Below, one piece after another: positions 5,925 to 12,387 of a stretch of 12,387 bases of DNA. How positions within the stretch are numbered: the stretch's first letter is position 1; the number at the start of each line of letters is the position of its first letter. Made by a program: the position numbers and the translations under genes. Below the pieces are notes generated by a model. That model was not told where the DNA came from, searched no databases, and worked only from the letters and a program-made list of their open reading frames with translations. The DNA lies in the NCBI GenBank assembly GCA_964407285.1, contig CAYOVG010000211.1, positions 1 to 12,387 of the forward strand, written 5' to 3'. Source of the DNA: CAYOVG01 sp964407285. GTDB taxonomy: Bacteria; Desulfobacterota; Syntrophobacteria; Syntrophobacterales; Syntrophobacteraceae.

Positions 5925-6665
5925 TCAGCGGTTCCCCGTTCCGTTGCCTCCCGGCTGTCGGTCGACGGCCGCGAACAGGGCGCTCAACTCCCGGAAGTGC
6001 CCCACGTGGAGATGGGCGTTGAGCTTAGGGTTCTTGTAGGCTGCGAAGTAGACGTTCGTTGCGGCCGCCACCTCTTCGTCCACGAGGGAGTCGCCGATGT
6101 AGAGCACCTCCGCGGGGGAGACCCCGAATGTCTCCAGTATCCGCTCCATGATGTCCGGATGCGGCTTGGGACGGGGCACATCCGCGGCCGTCACCACTAC
6201 GTCGAAGAAGTGGTCCAGGAGAAAGTGTTCGAGCACGTCCCTGGTCGAGACGGTGCGGTTGGTAGCCATGGCTATGCCGTAGGAAGGCTTGATGGATTCC
6301 AGGAACGCCACCAGCCCCGGTTCGCACTGGAGGCGCGAGTGGAACCGGCTGAAATCCATCTTCATGCAATGGTCCATCGCCATTTCGTACAGCGCCCCGG
6401 CTCCCAGCAGGTACAGCAGGGATTCCCTGGCCGAGTGCATGTGCAGGTACTCCACCTGGTCCTCACGCACCGGCGGACGCCCCAGCATGTCGAGAATGAC
6501 GTTGTAGAAAAGAATGTTGGCCTCCTTCGAATCGAAGAGCACTCCGTCGCAGTCGAAGGCGACCACTTTAAGAGAGTTCACGGGAAGAGGGAGCGGCAAC
6601 TCGTTCAGACTCCGGGTTCCGGCGGATGCGGGTCCGGGGGGACTGGCCATAGGGGGAGTTCTCAT
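5925..6665 (-). CDS. HAD-superfamily phosphatase (phosphoglycolate phosphatase-like)
   Basis: A 246-residue cytoplasmic haloacid dehalogenase-type hydrolase, probably removing phosphate from a small metabolite. All four motifs are present: motif I FDCDGVLFDS with nucleophile D38 and D40, motif II ATNRT with T135, motif III with K167 (PRPKPHP), and motif IV GDSLVDE with D192 and D196. An alpha-helical cap lies between residues 45 and 115, as in the beta-phosphoglucomutase/phosphoglycolate phosphatase group. About 30 residues rich in Pro and Ser precede the fold. The ATG at 6665 has GAAGAAAG a few bases upstream; ATG 6650 is an alternative. It is divergent from nadB and runs into the glycosyltransferase gene after 35 bases, suggesting that it processes a sugar phosphate for the same product. 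Substrate not readable from sequence. Confidence 0.85.
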   Translation of the reverse strand: MRTPPMASPPGPASAGTRSLNELPLPLPVNSLKVVAFDCDGVLFDSKEANILFYNVILDMLGRPPVREDQVEYLHMHSARESLLYLLGAGALYEMAMDHCMKMDFSRFHSRLQCEPGLVAFLESIKPSYGIAMATNRTVSTRDVLEHFLLDHFFDVVVTAADVPRPKPHPDIMERILETFGVSPAEVLYIGDSLVDEEVAAATNVYFAAYKNPKLNAHLHVGHFRELSALFAAVDRQPGGNGTGNR

Positions 6666-6719
6666 GAGCTTTCTTCACTCTTTTTCAGTTATGGGTAAGA
6701 GGCTTTGGGGGCCTCACGC

Positions 6720-6748
6720 TTTACAATACCTTTTCCATAGAATAGACT
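6720..6748 (+). promoter_or_regulatory. Sigma-70-type promoter for nadB
   Basis: TTTACA at 6720-6725 (5 of 6 to the -35 consensus), a 17-base spacer and TAGACT at 6743-6748 (4 of 6 to the -10 consensus). Transcription would start near 6755 and leave a leader of about 77 bases before the nadB ATG at 6832. It also lies in the divergent region between the HAD gene and nadB. This position excludes the upstream in-frame ATG at 6751 as the main start. A short hairpin (6699-6703/6711-6715) lies just upstream. Confidence 0.6.
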
Positions 6749-6831
6749 AAATGCCGTTGGCGGGCAACGGGCGAAGGGAAGAAAGAGCAATCTTCGGGCA
6801 TTTTTCAACCAGAGAGAAGAGTGATATCCAG

Positions 6832-8472
6832 ATGGAATACCGTTTTGATTTCCTGGTGGTGGGAAGCGGAATCGCAGGGCTCAGTTTTGCGCTCAAGGTG
6901 GCTCCTTACGGTACCGTGGCGGTGGTGACGAAGAAGGACAGGCTGGAGACGAGCACCAATTATGCCCAGGGGGGGATAGCTTCCGTTCTCGGGCCGGACG
7001 ATTCCTTCCAGCTCCACATTCAGGACACCCTGACTTCCGGAGACGGCCTGAGCCGGCCGGATGTCGTGGAGATGGTGGTGCGCTCGGGACCGGACCGGAT
7101 CGCGGACCTGGTGGAACTGGGGGTCCCCTTCAACCGGCAGCCGGCCGGGCAATCCGCCTTCGACCTGGGGAGGGAAGGGGGGCATAGCCGCAAAAGGATC
7201 GTCCACGCTCAGGACATGACCGGAAAGGCGCTGGAACAGGCGCTCGTGGCCGCCGTGGAAGCCGACCCCAGGATAACGATCTTTGAGAACCACCTGGTGC
7301 TGGACCTCATCATCGAGCGCCATTCGGTGCGTTGCGGCTCTCTCACCGTTCGCCAGGAGGACGCCTGCCACGGGGCCTATATCCTGGACAATACGACCCT
7401 GGAGATACACACGTTCCTCTCCCGCGCCGTGATGCTTTGTACCGGCGGGGCGGGCAAGGTGTACCTCTACACCAGCAATCCCGACGTGGCCACGGGCGAC
7501 GGTCCGGCCATGGCCTACCGGGCCGGGGCGCGCCTCGCCAACCTGGAATTCGTCCAGTTCCACCCGACCTGCCTCTACCACCAGCAGGCGAAAAATTTTC
7601 TCATTTCGGAGGCGGTGCGGGGCGAGGGAGGGCGGCTCATCGACCAGCGGGGCAACGCGTTCATGGAGAAGTACCACCCGCTCAAGGACCTGGCGTTCCG
7701 CGACGTGGTGGCCCGCGCCATCGACACGGAAATGAAGACCTCCGGAGACGACTGCGTCTTTCTGGACATAACGCACCGCAAGCCCGCATTCATCAAGGAG
7801 CGCTTTCCCAATATTTATCAGAAGTGCCTTTCGCTCGGGATCGACATAACCCGCGACCCCATTCCCGTGGTCCCGGCGGCTCACTACATGTGCGGAGGCA
7901 TCAATACGGACGAATGGGCGCGCACCAGCGTCCCCAACCTTTACGCCATCGGGGAGTGCGCCCACACCGGACTCCACGGCGCGAACCGGCTGGCGAGCAA
8001 CTCGCTCCTGGAGGCGACCGTCTTCGCCCACCAGGCCGCCATCCACTGCTCCTCCCAGATCGCGGGGTGGAGGCAAAGGTCTTTTCCCACGATCCCCCCG
8101 TTCCACTACAACGGGGCGGCGCACGGCGGAGTCCGTAGTGAAATGGTGCTCATCGCCCACAACTGGGACGTCATCCGGCGGCTCATGTGGAACTACGTGG
8201 GGATCGTTCGCACCGACAAGCGCCTCGAACTCGCCCGCACGCACATTGCCCAGATTCGCATGGAGATAAAGGAGCATTTTCCGTACATCCCCATCACCGC
8301 CGACCTGGTGGAGCTGCACGACCTGGCCCTGCTGGCGGAACTCATCATCGAATGCGCCATAATGCGCAAGGAAAGCCGGGGCTTGCACTACAACCTGGAC
8401 CACCCGGCAAAGGACGACGTCCAGTGGAAGCGCGATACCGAAATACGGTACCAGCCGGAGGATTACCTGTAG
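6832..8472 (+). CDS. nadB: L-aspartate oxidase NadB
   Basis: FAD enzyme oxidising L-aspartate to iminoaspartate, the first step of de novo NAD synthesis before quinolinate synthase (NadA). It has 546 residues (E. coli 540). The dinucleotide motif GSGIAG is at 11-16. Catalytic residues fall on the same numbers that I recall for the E. coli enzyme: H244 in FHPT, R290 in FRDVVARAI, H351 in HYMCGGI and R386 in ANRLASNS; the REGGHS loop carries E115. HYMCGGI and GECAHTGLHGANRLASNS separate it from succinate dehydrogenase/fumarate reductase flavoproteins only in part, but the lack of SdhB/FrdB neighbours and the length support NadB. The start at 6832 is chosen for GAGAGAAGAG upstream, for the promoter position and for the numbering match. 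nadA and nadC are not in the window. In anaerobes fumarate can serve as electron acceptor instead of oxygen. Confidence 0.95.
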   Translation: MEYRFDFLVVGSGIAGLSFALKVAPYGTVAVVTKKDRLETSTNYAQGGIASVLGPDDSFQLHIQDTLTSGDGLSRPDVVEMVVRSGPDRIADLVELGVPFNRQPAGQSAFDLGREGGHSRKRIVHAQDMTGKALEQALVAAVEADPRITIFENHLVLDLIIERHSVRCGSLTVRQEDACHGAYILDNTTLEIHTFLSRAVMLCTGGAGKVYLYTSNPDVATGDGPAMAYRAGARLANLEFVQFHPTCLYHQQAKNFLISEAVRGEGGRLIDQRGNAFMEKYHPLKDLAFRDVVARAIDTEMKTSGDDCVFLDITHRKPAFIKERFPNIYQKCLSLGIDITRDPIPVVPAAHYMCGGINTDEWARTSVPNLYAIGECAHTGLHGANRLASNSLLEATVFAHQAAIHCSSQIAGWRQRSFPTIPPFHYNGAAHGGVRSEMVLIAHNWDVIRRLMWNYVGIVRTDKRLELARTHIAQIRMEIKEHFPYIPITADLVELHDLALLAELIIECAIMRKESRGLHYNLDHPAKDDVQWKRDTEIRYQPEDYL

Positions 8473-8513
8473 GCGGAAACTGGAGATCGGACGTCGGATA
8501 CCGGAAGCTGGAA

Positions 8514-8557
8514 ACCTTCGATCGGGCTGTCGAACAGCCCGATCGAAGGTGTTTCTT
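8514..8557 (+). terminator. Strong hairpin terminator after nadB
   Basis: A perfect 17-bp stem (8514-8530 with 8534-8550) around a 3-base loop is followed by GTTTCTTT. It starts 41 bases after the nadB stop. The other strand has only TTTCC after the stem, so it may also slow convergent transcription from the hopanoid operon but less efficiently. The rest of the gap up to 8691 holds small palindromes (8573-8582; 8619-8634) and no gene. Confidence 0.8.
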
Positions 8558-8691
8558 TGCTCAGGAATTGGCGCAAGCTTGCAGTTTCCGCAGTTCGCAA
8601 CGAGTTCGGCAGGAATCCCGCCGTTTTGCCGGCGCTACCCTCACGTCCAGGAAATGGCCGGCGCAGTCAGGAGGCTTGCCCGGAACTCGCA

Positions 8692-9630
8692 TTACCTCGC
8701 TTCCTGCGCTGTTTCCGGCTCTTTTGTGGTTTCCGGTGACGATTGCCGCGCCGTTACGCCTGAAGGGGCGAGAAGGGCGCGGGCTTTCGAGTGCGGGAAA
8801 TCCGTGATGTGGCGTTCGACGGCTTCACGGGTCAGGTATCGTTGTTTGTGGATGAAAAAGAAAACCGTCGGAAGAAGGAAGAAAAAGAGAATGAGTATCC
8901 CCGCAAGGCCCATGAGATGCTCACCGATCATGAACGTCACCCAAAGGTTGAAGACGAGCACCGATGCATAGAGCACGGGGCCGAGCGCGCCCGGCCCCTG
9001 GAACCCCCCGCACCATGGTCCGGGCTCGGATTCCAGGGAGCGCGCCCTGTCCAGGACCTGCAACGTCCCCACCAGCACGAAGCCCACGATGAGCCAGCCG
9101 CCGAAGTTGCTCATGGGTACCCCGAAGTAGAGCCCCACCTCGCGGTACCCGTAGATCTGGCCCAGGAACCAGCGATACCCCTGGAGCGCCACCGGATCGA
9201 TGATGATATCCAGCAATACGAACAGGAAAGCCCCCAGCACCAGCGTCTCGATTGAACGGCGGATCGAGCGGGTCTCGAGCACGTAGAGCCGCATTCCCCT
9301 GAAAACGGCGGGGCTGAGCATGAAAACCGCCATCGAGTAGCTGCAATAGGATAGAAAGACATAGGAGAGCGAATCCATGAAAGGCACGCCGAAGACCCAC
9401 AACTCCCGGTCCATCGTGGACGGAATGTAGTAGTAATCCCCGTAGGGAAATCCCACGTGGATCGAGCTGAATTCCGAGAGCCAGGCGAGCGAGTATCCCA
9501 GCGGGATGTACGCCAGCATCCGCCGCCGTCCCATGTGGAAAGCGGCCGTTACGGCGTAAGCCGCCAAAAACGCGAACACGTAGGGCCGCAGTTCCACCGT
9601 CCCCCATAAGAGCCGCAAGATGTCAGGCAT
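8692..9630 (-). CDS. CruF/DUF422-family integral membrane protein (carotenoid hydratase-like)
   Basis: A 312-residue multi-pass protein of the carotenoid biosynthesis family (PF04240), whose characterised members (CruF, bisanhydrobacterioruberin hydratase) add water to the terminal double bond of a linear isoprenoid. Hydrophobic segments lie at about residues 14-32, 38-57, 80-107, 126-147, 168-192 and 215-260. Conserved strings are SEFSSIHVGFPYGDYYY with E53, the FGVPFMDSLSYVF segment, DIIIDPVALQGYRWF, and YFGVPMSNFGGWL. The last 45 residues are polar. Its ATG lies inside the end of hpnH (8-base overlap ATGCCTGA), so translation is probably coupled. No phytoene synthase or desaturase gene is nearby; the context is hopanoid, so the substrate may be a hopanoid side chain rather than a carotenoid. 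The family call is firm, the substrate is inference. Confidence 0.85.
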   Translation of the reverse strand: MPDILRLLWGTVELRPYVFAFLAAYAVTAAFHMGRRRMLAYIPLGYSLAWLSEFSSIHVGFPYGDYYYIPSTMDRELWVFGVPFMDSLSYVFLSYCSYSMAVFMLSPAVFRGMRLYVLETRSIRRSIETLVLGAFLFVLLDIIIDPVALQGYRWFLGQIYGYREVGLYFGVPMSNFGGWLIVGFVLVGTLQVLDRARSLESEPGPWCGGFQGPGALGPVLYASVLVFNLWVTFMIGEHLMGLAGILILFFFLLPTVFFFIHKQRYLTREAVERHITDFPHSKARALLAPSGVTARQSSPETTKEPETAQEAR

Positions 9631-10618
9631 AGAGGTTCCATCCGATCATTCTGAGGAGGTCCATTCCCTTGAGCGTGCGCACCACCGTCGGTTCGTACCC
9701 GCAGTGCAGCATGCACTGGGAGCAGCGCGGGTCGCGCCCCGATGCGTAGTGTTCCCAGTCCGTCTTCTCCATAAACTCGGCGTAGGTCGGAAAATGCCCG
9801 TCCGTGATGAGGTAACAGGGGGACTTCCAGCCCGAGGGGTTCCTGGTGGGGCTCCCCCAGGGGGTGCAGGAGAGCGTCCGCCGCCCGGTGAGAAAATCCA
9901 GGTAAATGGGATTGCTGATGATGGGGAACCGCTTCCCCCACGTGCGGATGAGCTGGAACTTCTCCTTGATTTCGGTTCTCGTGAGGAATATCTCGCCCGT
10001 CACCGCCTCATAGCTGAAACCGGGGGCGACCAGGATGCCGTCCACTCCGGCATCGCTCAACTGCGCGAAGAGCCGCTCCAGGTCCTTCACGTCCGTTTCC
10101 CTGTATACCGTGGTGTTGGTGCTTACCCGGAATCCCTTAGCCTTCGCCGCCCTCACCGCCGCCAGAGCTTTCCTGAAACCTCCGCGCCGTCCGATGATCT
10201 CGTCGTGGACATCCTCCGTGCCGTCGAAATGAACGTTCCACGTGAAACGCGGGCTCGGCCTGAATCCACCCAGGGACTCCTCCAGGAGCAACCCGTTGGT
10301 GCAGAAATAGATATGCCTGCCCCGCGCCAGCACCTCCGCCGCCAGTTCCCGGATGTGGGAGTAGAGGAGAGGTTCTCCGCCCGTCAAGGTCACCACCGGG
10401 GTCCGGGAGTCATCGACGGCCTGCAGGCACTCCTCGAGCGTCATCTCCTGGTTGAGGGTCTCCTGGTACTCCCTTATCCGCCCGCAGCCGGAACAGTTCA
10501 GGTTGCAGCGGTGAGTCGGCTCCAGCATCAGGACCAGGGGAAAGCGTTCTTCTCCCCGAAGCTTATTACCGATCAGATATTTCGCCATGGATGCATAAAG
10601 ACTGATTGGGAAACGCAT
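9623..10618 (-). CDS. hpnH: Radical SAM adenosyl-hopene transferase HpnH
   Basis: HpnH joins the 5'-deoxyadenosyl group of S-adenosylmethionine to diploptene, giving adenosylhopane, the first step of extended (C35) hopanoids; it acts at the inner membrane face. The protein has 331 residues. The radical SAM cluster motif C38-X3-C42-X2-C45 (EPTHRCNLNCSGCG) binds the 4Fe-4S cluster, and GGEP (80-83) contacts SAM. Strings typical of HpnH include FPLVLMLEP, ILVAPGFSYE, LSCTPWGSPTRN and the C-terminal cysteine-rich CSQCMLHCGYEPTVV. The ATG at 10618 is chosen because CGGAGA lies upstream and the protein then begins MRFPISLYA, as family members do; an in-frame ATG at 10681 would add 21 unlike residues. 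The gap to hpnA upstream is 142 bases, and the stop TGA overlaps the next gene's start. Confidence 0.93.
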   Translation of the reverse strand: MRFPISLYASMAKYLIGNKLRGEERFPLVLMLEPTHRCNLNCSGCGRIREYQETLNQEMTLEECLQAVDDSRTPVVTLTGGEPLLYSHIRELAAEVLARGRHIYFCTNGLLLEESLGGFRPSPRFTWNVHFDGTEDVHDEIIGRRGGFRKALAAVRAAKAKGFRVSTNTTVYRETDVKDLERLFAQLSDAGVDGILVAPGFSYEAVTGEIFLTRTEIKEKFQLIRTWGKRFPIISNPIYLDFLTGRRTLSCTPWGSPTRNPSGWKSPCYLITDGHFPTYAEFMEKTDWEHYASGRDPRCSQCMLHCGYEPTVVRTLKGMDLLRMIGWNLYA

Positions 10619-10760
10619 TATCTCGATATTCTCCGTTTCTTCCCGTTTCGGGTTCAGCCCGGTATCTCGAGTCCGGTTCATGGATACAGATTGCGTGATA
10701 GACCGTGGGATTGCCGGCTTCGGACTCCGGGTTTAGGGTTTCGGAATAATCCGGACGGGC

Positions 10761-11753
10761 TCAGGCGCCGCTGTAACCGCTGTCCCGAAACCAGGCGACG
10801 GCTTCGGCGAGCGCGGTATCGACGGGAGTCCGGGGAAGCTCCAGTTCTCGCACCGCCTTTGCGGCATCGAAGAACATGCGTCGATGAGCCATCCGGACCC
10901 CCTCCAGCGGAATTCGGGGCTCCATCCCGGTCACGCGGGACAGGGCTTCGTTCGCGTACGCGAGCAGCAGTATGGGGGCATGGGGGAGCCGGATGCGCGG
11001 AGCCGGAATGCCGGACACCTTTTCCAGCAGTTGGAAGATCTCGGAAAGGGTCATGTTCCTGTTGCCGAGAATGTACTTCTCCCCAATGCGGCCCCGTTCG
11101 AAGGCGAGCAAGTGCCCGAGGGCCACGTCCCTTACATGGATGAGGTTCAATCCCGTATCCACGTAAGCGGGCATGCGGTTGTTCAGAAAATCGACGATAA
11201 TCCTGCCCGTGGGCGTGGGTTTGTGGTCTCCGGGGCCGACCGGCGTGCTCGGGTTCACTATGACCACGGGGAGACCGCGCCGGAGGAACTCTTCCGCCTT
11301 CCGTTCGGCGAGGAACTTGGACCTCTTGTAGTGGCCGACCATATCCTCGATCCCGACCGGCGCGCGCTCATCGGCCGGGGCGCCGTTCCTGTTGAGCCCC
11401 AACGCTCCAACGCTGCTCGTATACACCACCCGGCCGACGCCGCGCCGCAGCGCCGCTTCCAGGACGATCTCCGTACCCTTTACATTGTTCTCGTAGATGT
11501 CGTCGGGGTTTCGCGCCCAGAGCCTGTAGTCGGCGGCGACGTGAAACACGGCCGCGCAGCCCTTCATGGCCTGGAAGACCCGGTCACGGTCGCGGATGTC
11601 CCCGATCCGCCAGTCCACATCGATGCCGCGCAGGAACGGATTCACGGAAGCCTCCCGCCGCAGGGCCCTCACCCCCCATCCCCGCTCGACGAGCACCCGC
11701 GCCACATGGCCCCCGATAAACCCGGTAGCCCCCGTAATGAAAGCGATATCCAT
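10761..11753 (-). CDS. hpnA: Hopanoid-associated sugar epimerase HpnA (NAD-dependent, extended SDR)
   Basis: A 330-residue NAD(P)-dependent extended short-chain dehydrogenase, of the group found in hopanoid clusters and thought to modify the sugar or ribose-derived side chain. The Rossmann motif TGATGFIGG has glycines at 8, 11 and 14; the catalytic set is TSS (112-114), Y142 and K146 (YKRSK). Strings typical of HpnA are VFHVAADYRLWARNP, NNVKGTEIVLEAA, TPTGRIIVDFLNNRMPAYVDTG and KYILGNRNMTL (quoted in parts). The ATG at 11753 gives the usual start MDIAF; a GTG at 11762 is also in frame, and neither has a well spaced ribosome binding site. The biochemical step of HpnA is not settled in the literature as I know it. 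It would be the first gene of a minus-strand operon with hpnH and the DUF422 gene. Confidence 0.92.
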   Translation of the reverse strand: MDIAFITGATGFIGGHVARVLVERGWGVRALRREASVNPFLRGIDVDWRIGDIRDRDRVFQAMKGCAAVFHVAADYRLWARNPDDIYENNVKGTEIVLEAALRRGVGRVVYTSSVGALGLNRNGAPADERAPVGIEDMVGHYKRSKFLAERKAEEFLRRGLPVVIVNPSTPVGPGDHKPTPTGRIIVDFLNNRMPAYVDTGLNLIHVRDVALGHLLAFERGRIGEKYILGNRNMTLSEIFQLLEKVSGIPAPRIRLPHAPILLLAYANEALSRVTGMEPRIPLEGVRMAHRRMFFDAAKAVRELELPRTPVDTALAEAVAWFRDSGYSGA

Positions 11754-12128
11754 AGTCTCCACTCTCAGGCGGTTGAGAAGACGGGCTTTCCCGCCTTCCC
11801 CCGGCCGTGTGATAGTACCTGTTTAATAGGTTCGGCTTCGCACGATCGTATACGAGTCTTAAAAAAACAGGGCGAAGTATACCAAACGAAAGGAGAAAAT
11901 GTAAACGGCCATTATCCGTCCGGAGTACGAAATGTTCGAGGCGTGAAATCGCGGGCACGGGTAAGCGCTCTCCGGGCGACTCCCCGCCGTTTGGGAGATT
12001 CCCGGCGTGTTGCTGGTGAGGGTTGTTTCGGCTGTTTTGCATTTGGTTGCGGAATAGGCGAAAAGGAGTGGAGGCCTCGCGCGTATCCCCGGGGCGCTTG
12101 AAAGTTTCATGAATTTTGAAAAGTAGGG
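11754..12128. other. Divergent intergenic region between hpnA and the promoter array
   Basis: About 375 bases without a supportable gene. It must hold the hpnA promoter on the minus strand, but no clear -35/-10 pair was found; an A/T-rich part (11858-11904) and the near-palindrome CGTATACG (11848-11855) are the likeliest regulatory parts. The end, 12098-12124, is A/T-rich (TTTCATGAATTTTGAAAAG) and sits just upstream of the first plus-strand promoter, where an UP element would be. Confidence 0.5.
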
Positions 12129-12157
12129 TTGACATCCGGTGGAGGGAGGGATATATA
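12129..12157 (+). promoter_or_regulatory. Promoter P1 of tandem array
   Basis: TTGACA (6 of 6) at 12129-12134, a 17-base spacer and TATATA (5 of 6) at 12152-12157. An A/T-rich stretch just upstream could be an UP element. It is the strongest sigma-70-type promoter in the window and points to the right edge. Confidence 0.8.
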
Positions 12158-12241
12158 GCTCAGGTCTCGCGGGAAGGGATGGAGGGAATGCCCGCGGGGC
12201 GAGGGAGGCTGGACGGGTTAGGAGAAGGCTTCAAAAAAAGG

Positions 12242-12272
12242 TTGACATCCCGAGAAAAAGAGTTAAGATAAT
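12242..12272 (+). promoter_or_regulatory. Promoter P2 of tandem array
   Basis: TTGACA (6 of 6) at 12242-12247, exactly 113 bases after that of P1 and within the same 11-base context GGTTGACATCC. The -10 element is either TAAGAT at 12264-12269 (16-base spacer) or GATAAT at 12267-12272 (19-base spacer). Seven A residues lie just upstream. Confidence 0.7.
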
Positions 12273-12354
12273 TTGTTTGCCGGGAACGGCGGACAGGGAG
12301 CCCGGATGCGAAAGCGACGGGATCTGAGAGCGGCCCGAGAGGGTAAAAGATCTC

Positions 12355-12383
12355 TTGACTTGAAAAGGGATCGGTGGTACGAT
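12355..12383 (+). promoter_or_regulatory. Promoter P3 of tandem array
   Basis: TTGACT (5 of 6) at 12355-12360, a 17-base spacer and TACGAT (4 of 6) at 12378-12383. Its -35 box again lies exactly 113 bases after the previous one. Transcription would begin at or just past the window edge, so the served gene is not visible; an rRNA or tRNA operon is the likeliest. Confidence 0.7.
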
Positions 12384-12387
12384 AAAA

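Larger units (their letters stand above)
12127..12360 (+). repeat. Diverged tandem duplication of a promoter unit, period 113
   Basis: The string GGTTGACATCC recurs at 12127-12137 and 12240-12250. The spacers also resemble each other: each has a GGGAA...GGGA...GCCCG block forming a hairpin (12168-12173/12191-12196 and 12280-12284/12301-12305) about 40 bases after the -35 box. The third unit is only started before the window ends. Confidence 0.55.

Noticed and set aside
6805..8403. A 532-codon open frame opposite nadB.
   Set aside because: It has no recognisable motif, is rich in Val, Gly, His and Arg as expected from the antisense of a GC-rich gene, and nadB on the other strand is certain.
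8475..8513. An imperfect direct repeat (GGAAACTGGAGA / GGAAGCTGGAAA) after nadB.
   Set aside because: There are only two short, imperfect copies next to the terminator; this is too little to call a repeat element.
9620..11143. A 507-codon plus-strand frame opposite hpnH and hpnA.
   Set aside because: It crosses two well supported genes and the gap between them, with no domain; high GC makes long antisense frames common.
11891..11904. AGGAG followed by ATG-TAA, a start-stop minimal frame upstream on the plus strand.
   Set aside because: The spacing between AGGAG and ATG is only 3 bases, no gene follows in phase, and such short matches arise by chance in an A-rich stretch.
10884..12101. A 405-codon plus-strand frame opposite hpnA and extending into the intergenic region.
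   Set aside because: It has no motif and an Arg/Pro/His-rich composition; most of it is antisense of hpnA.
12148..12240. A tRNA-like start: GGGATATATAGCTCAG resembles the acceptor and D-arm start of a tRNA.
   Set aside because: There is no T-arm (GGTTCRA) at the right distance and no closing acceptor strand; the bases are the -10 region of promoter P1.

Overview
The window looks like a chromosomal segment of a Gram-negative, GC-rich anaerobe, most likely a deltaproteobacterium in the broad sense (Desulfobacterota, Syntrophobacter-like). This is an inference from three things: a hopanoid gene pair (hpnA, hpnH), a periplasmic lipoprotein that implies a cell envelope with a periplasm, and an intergenic inverted repeat of a kind I associate with such genomes. 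No rRNA or marker gene is inside the window to prove it.

Layout from left to right. (1) Positions 2-715: the 3' part of thiL (thiamine-monophosphate kinase), cut by the window edge. (2) Positions 716-1210: about 500 bases without a convincing gene. Positions 730-977 can fold into a long rod of eight nested helices, followed by a terminator-like hairpin with a T-run; this is my best candidate for an undescribed (possibly 6S-like) RNA. (3) Positions 1211-4920: three tightly spaced plus-strand genes of lower GC, encoding a cyclic-peptide-type ABC exporter, a membrane-anchored SPFH/prohibitin protein and a lipoprotein of the branched-chain amino acid binding-protein family. (4) Positions 4921-5061: a convergent junction with a terminator, a perfect 27-bp inverted repeat and a hexamer repeat that runs into the next stop codon. 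(5) Positions 5059-6665, minus strand: a HAD phosphatase followed by a family 2 glycosyltransferase, probably one operon. (6) Positions 6666-8557: a sigma-70-type promoter, nadB (L-aspartate oxidase) and a strong hairpin terminator. (7) Positions 8692-11753, minus strand: hpnA, hpnH and a CruF/DUF422 integral membrane protein whose start overlaps the end of hpnH by 8 bases. (8) Positions 11754-12387: non-coding DNA ending in three plus-strand promoters whose -35 boxes are exactly 113 bases apart, pointing out of the window, as expected upstream of an rRNA or other very highly expressed operon.

How the parts work together. thiL and nadB are housekeeping cofactor genes. The hpnA-hpnH-DUF422 set should act on the hopanoid side chain or a related isoprenoid in the membrane. 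The exporter-SPFH-lipoprotein set is an accessory module: it has an export ATPase and a periplasmic binding protein but no import permease, so the binding protein probably does not serve ordinary amino acid uptake.

The most interesting items are the rod-shaped RNA candidate, the exporter/SPFH/lipoprotein module, the DUF422 protein coupled to HpnH, and the three-fold promoter array. All calls come from reading the sequence by eye; no homology search or folding program was run.
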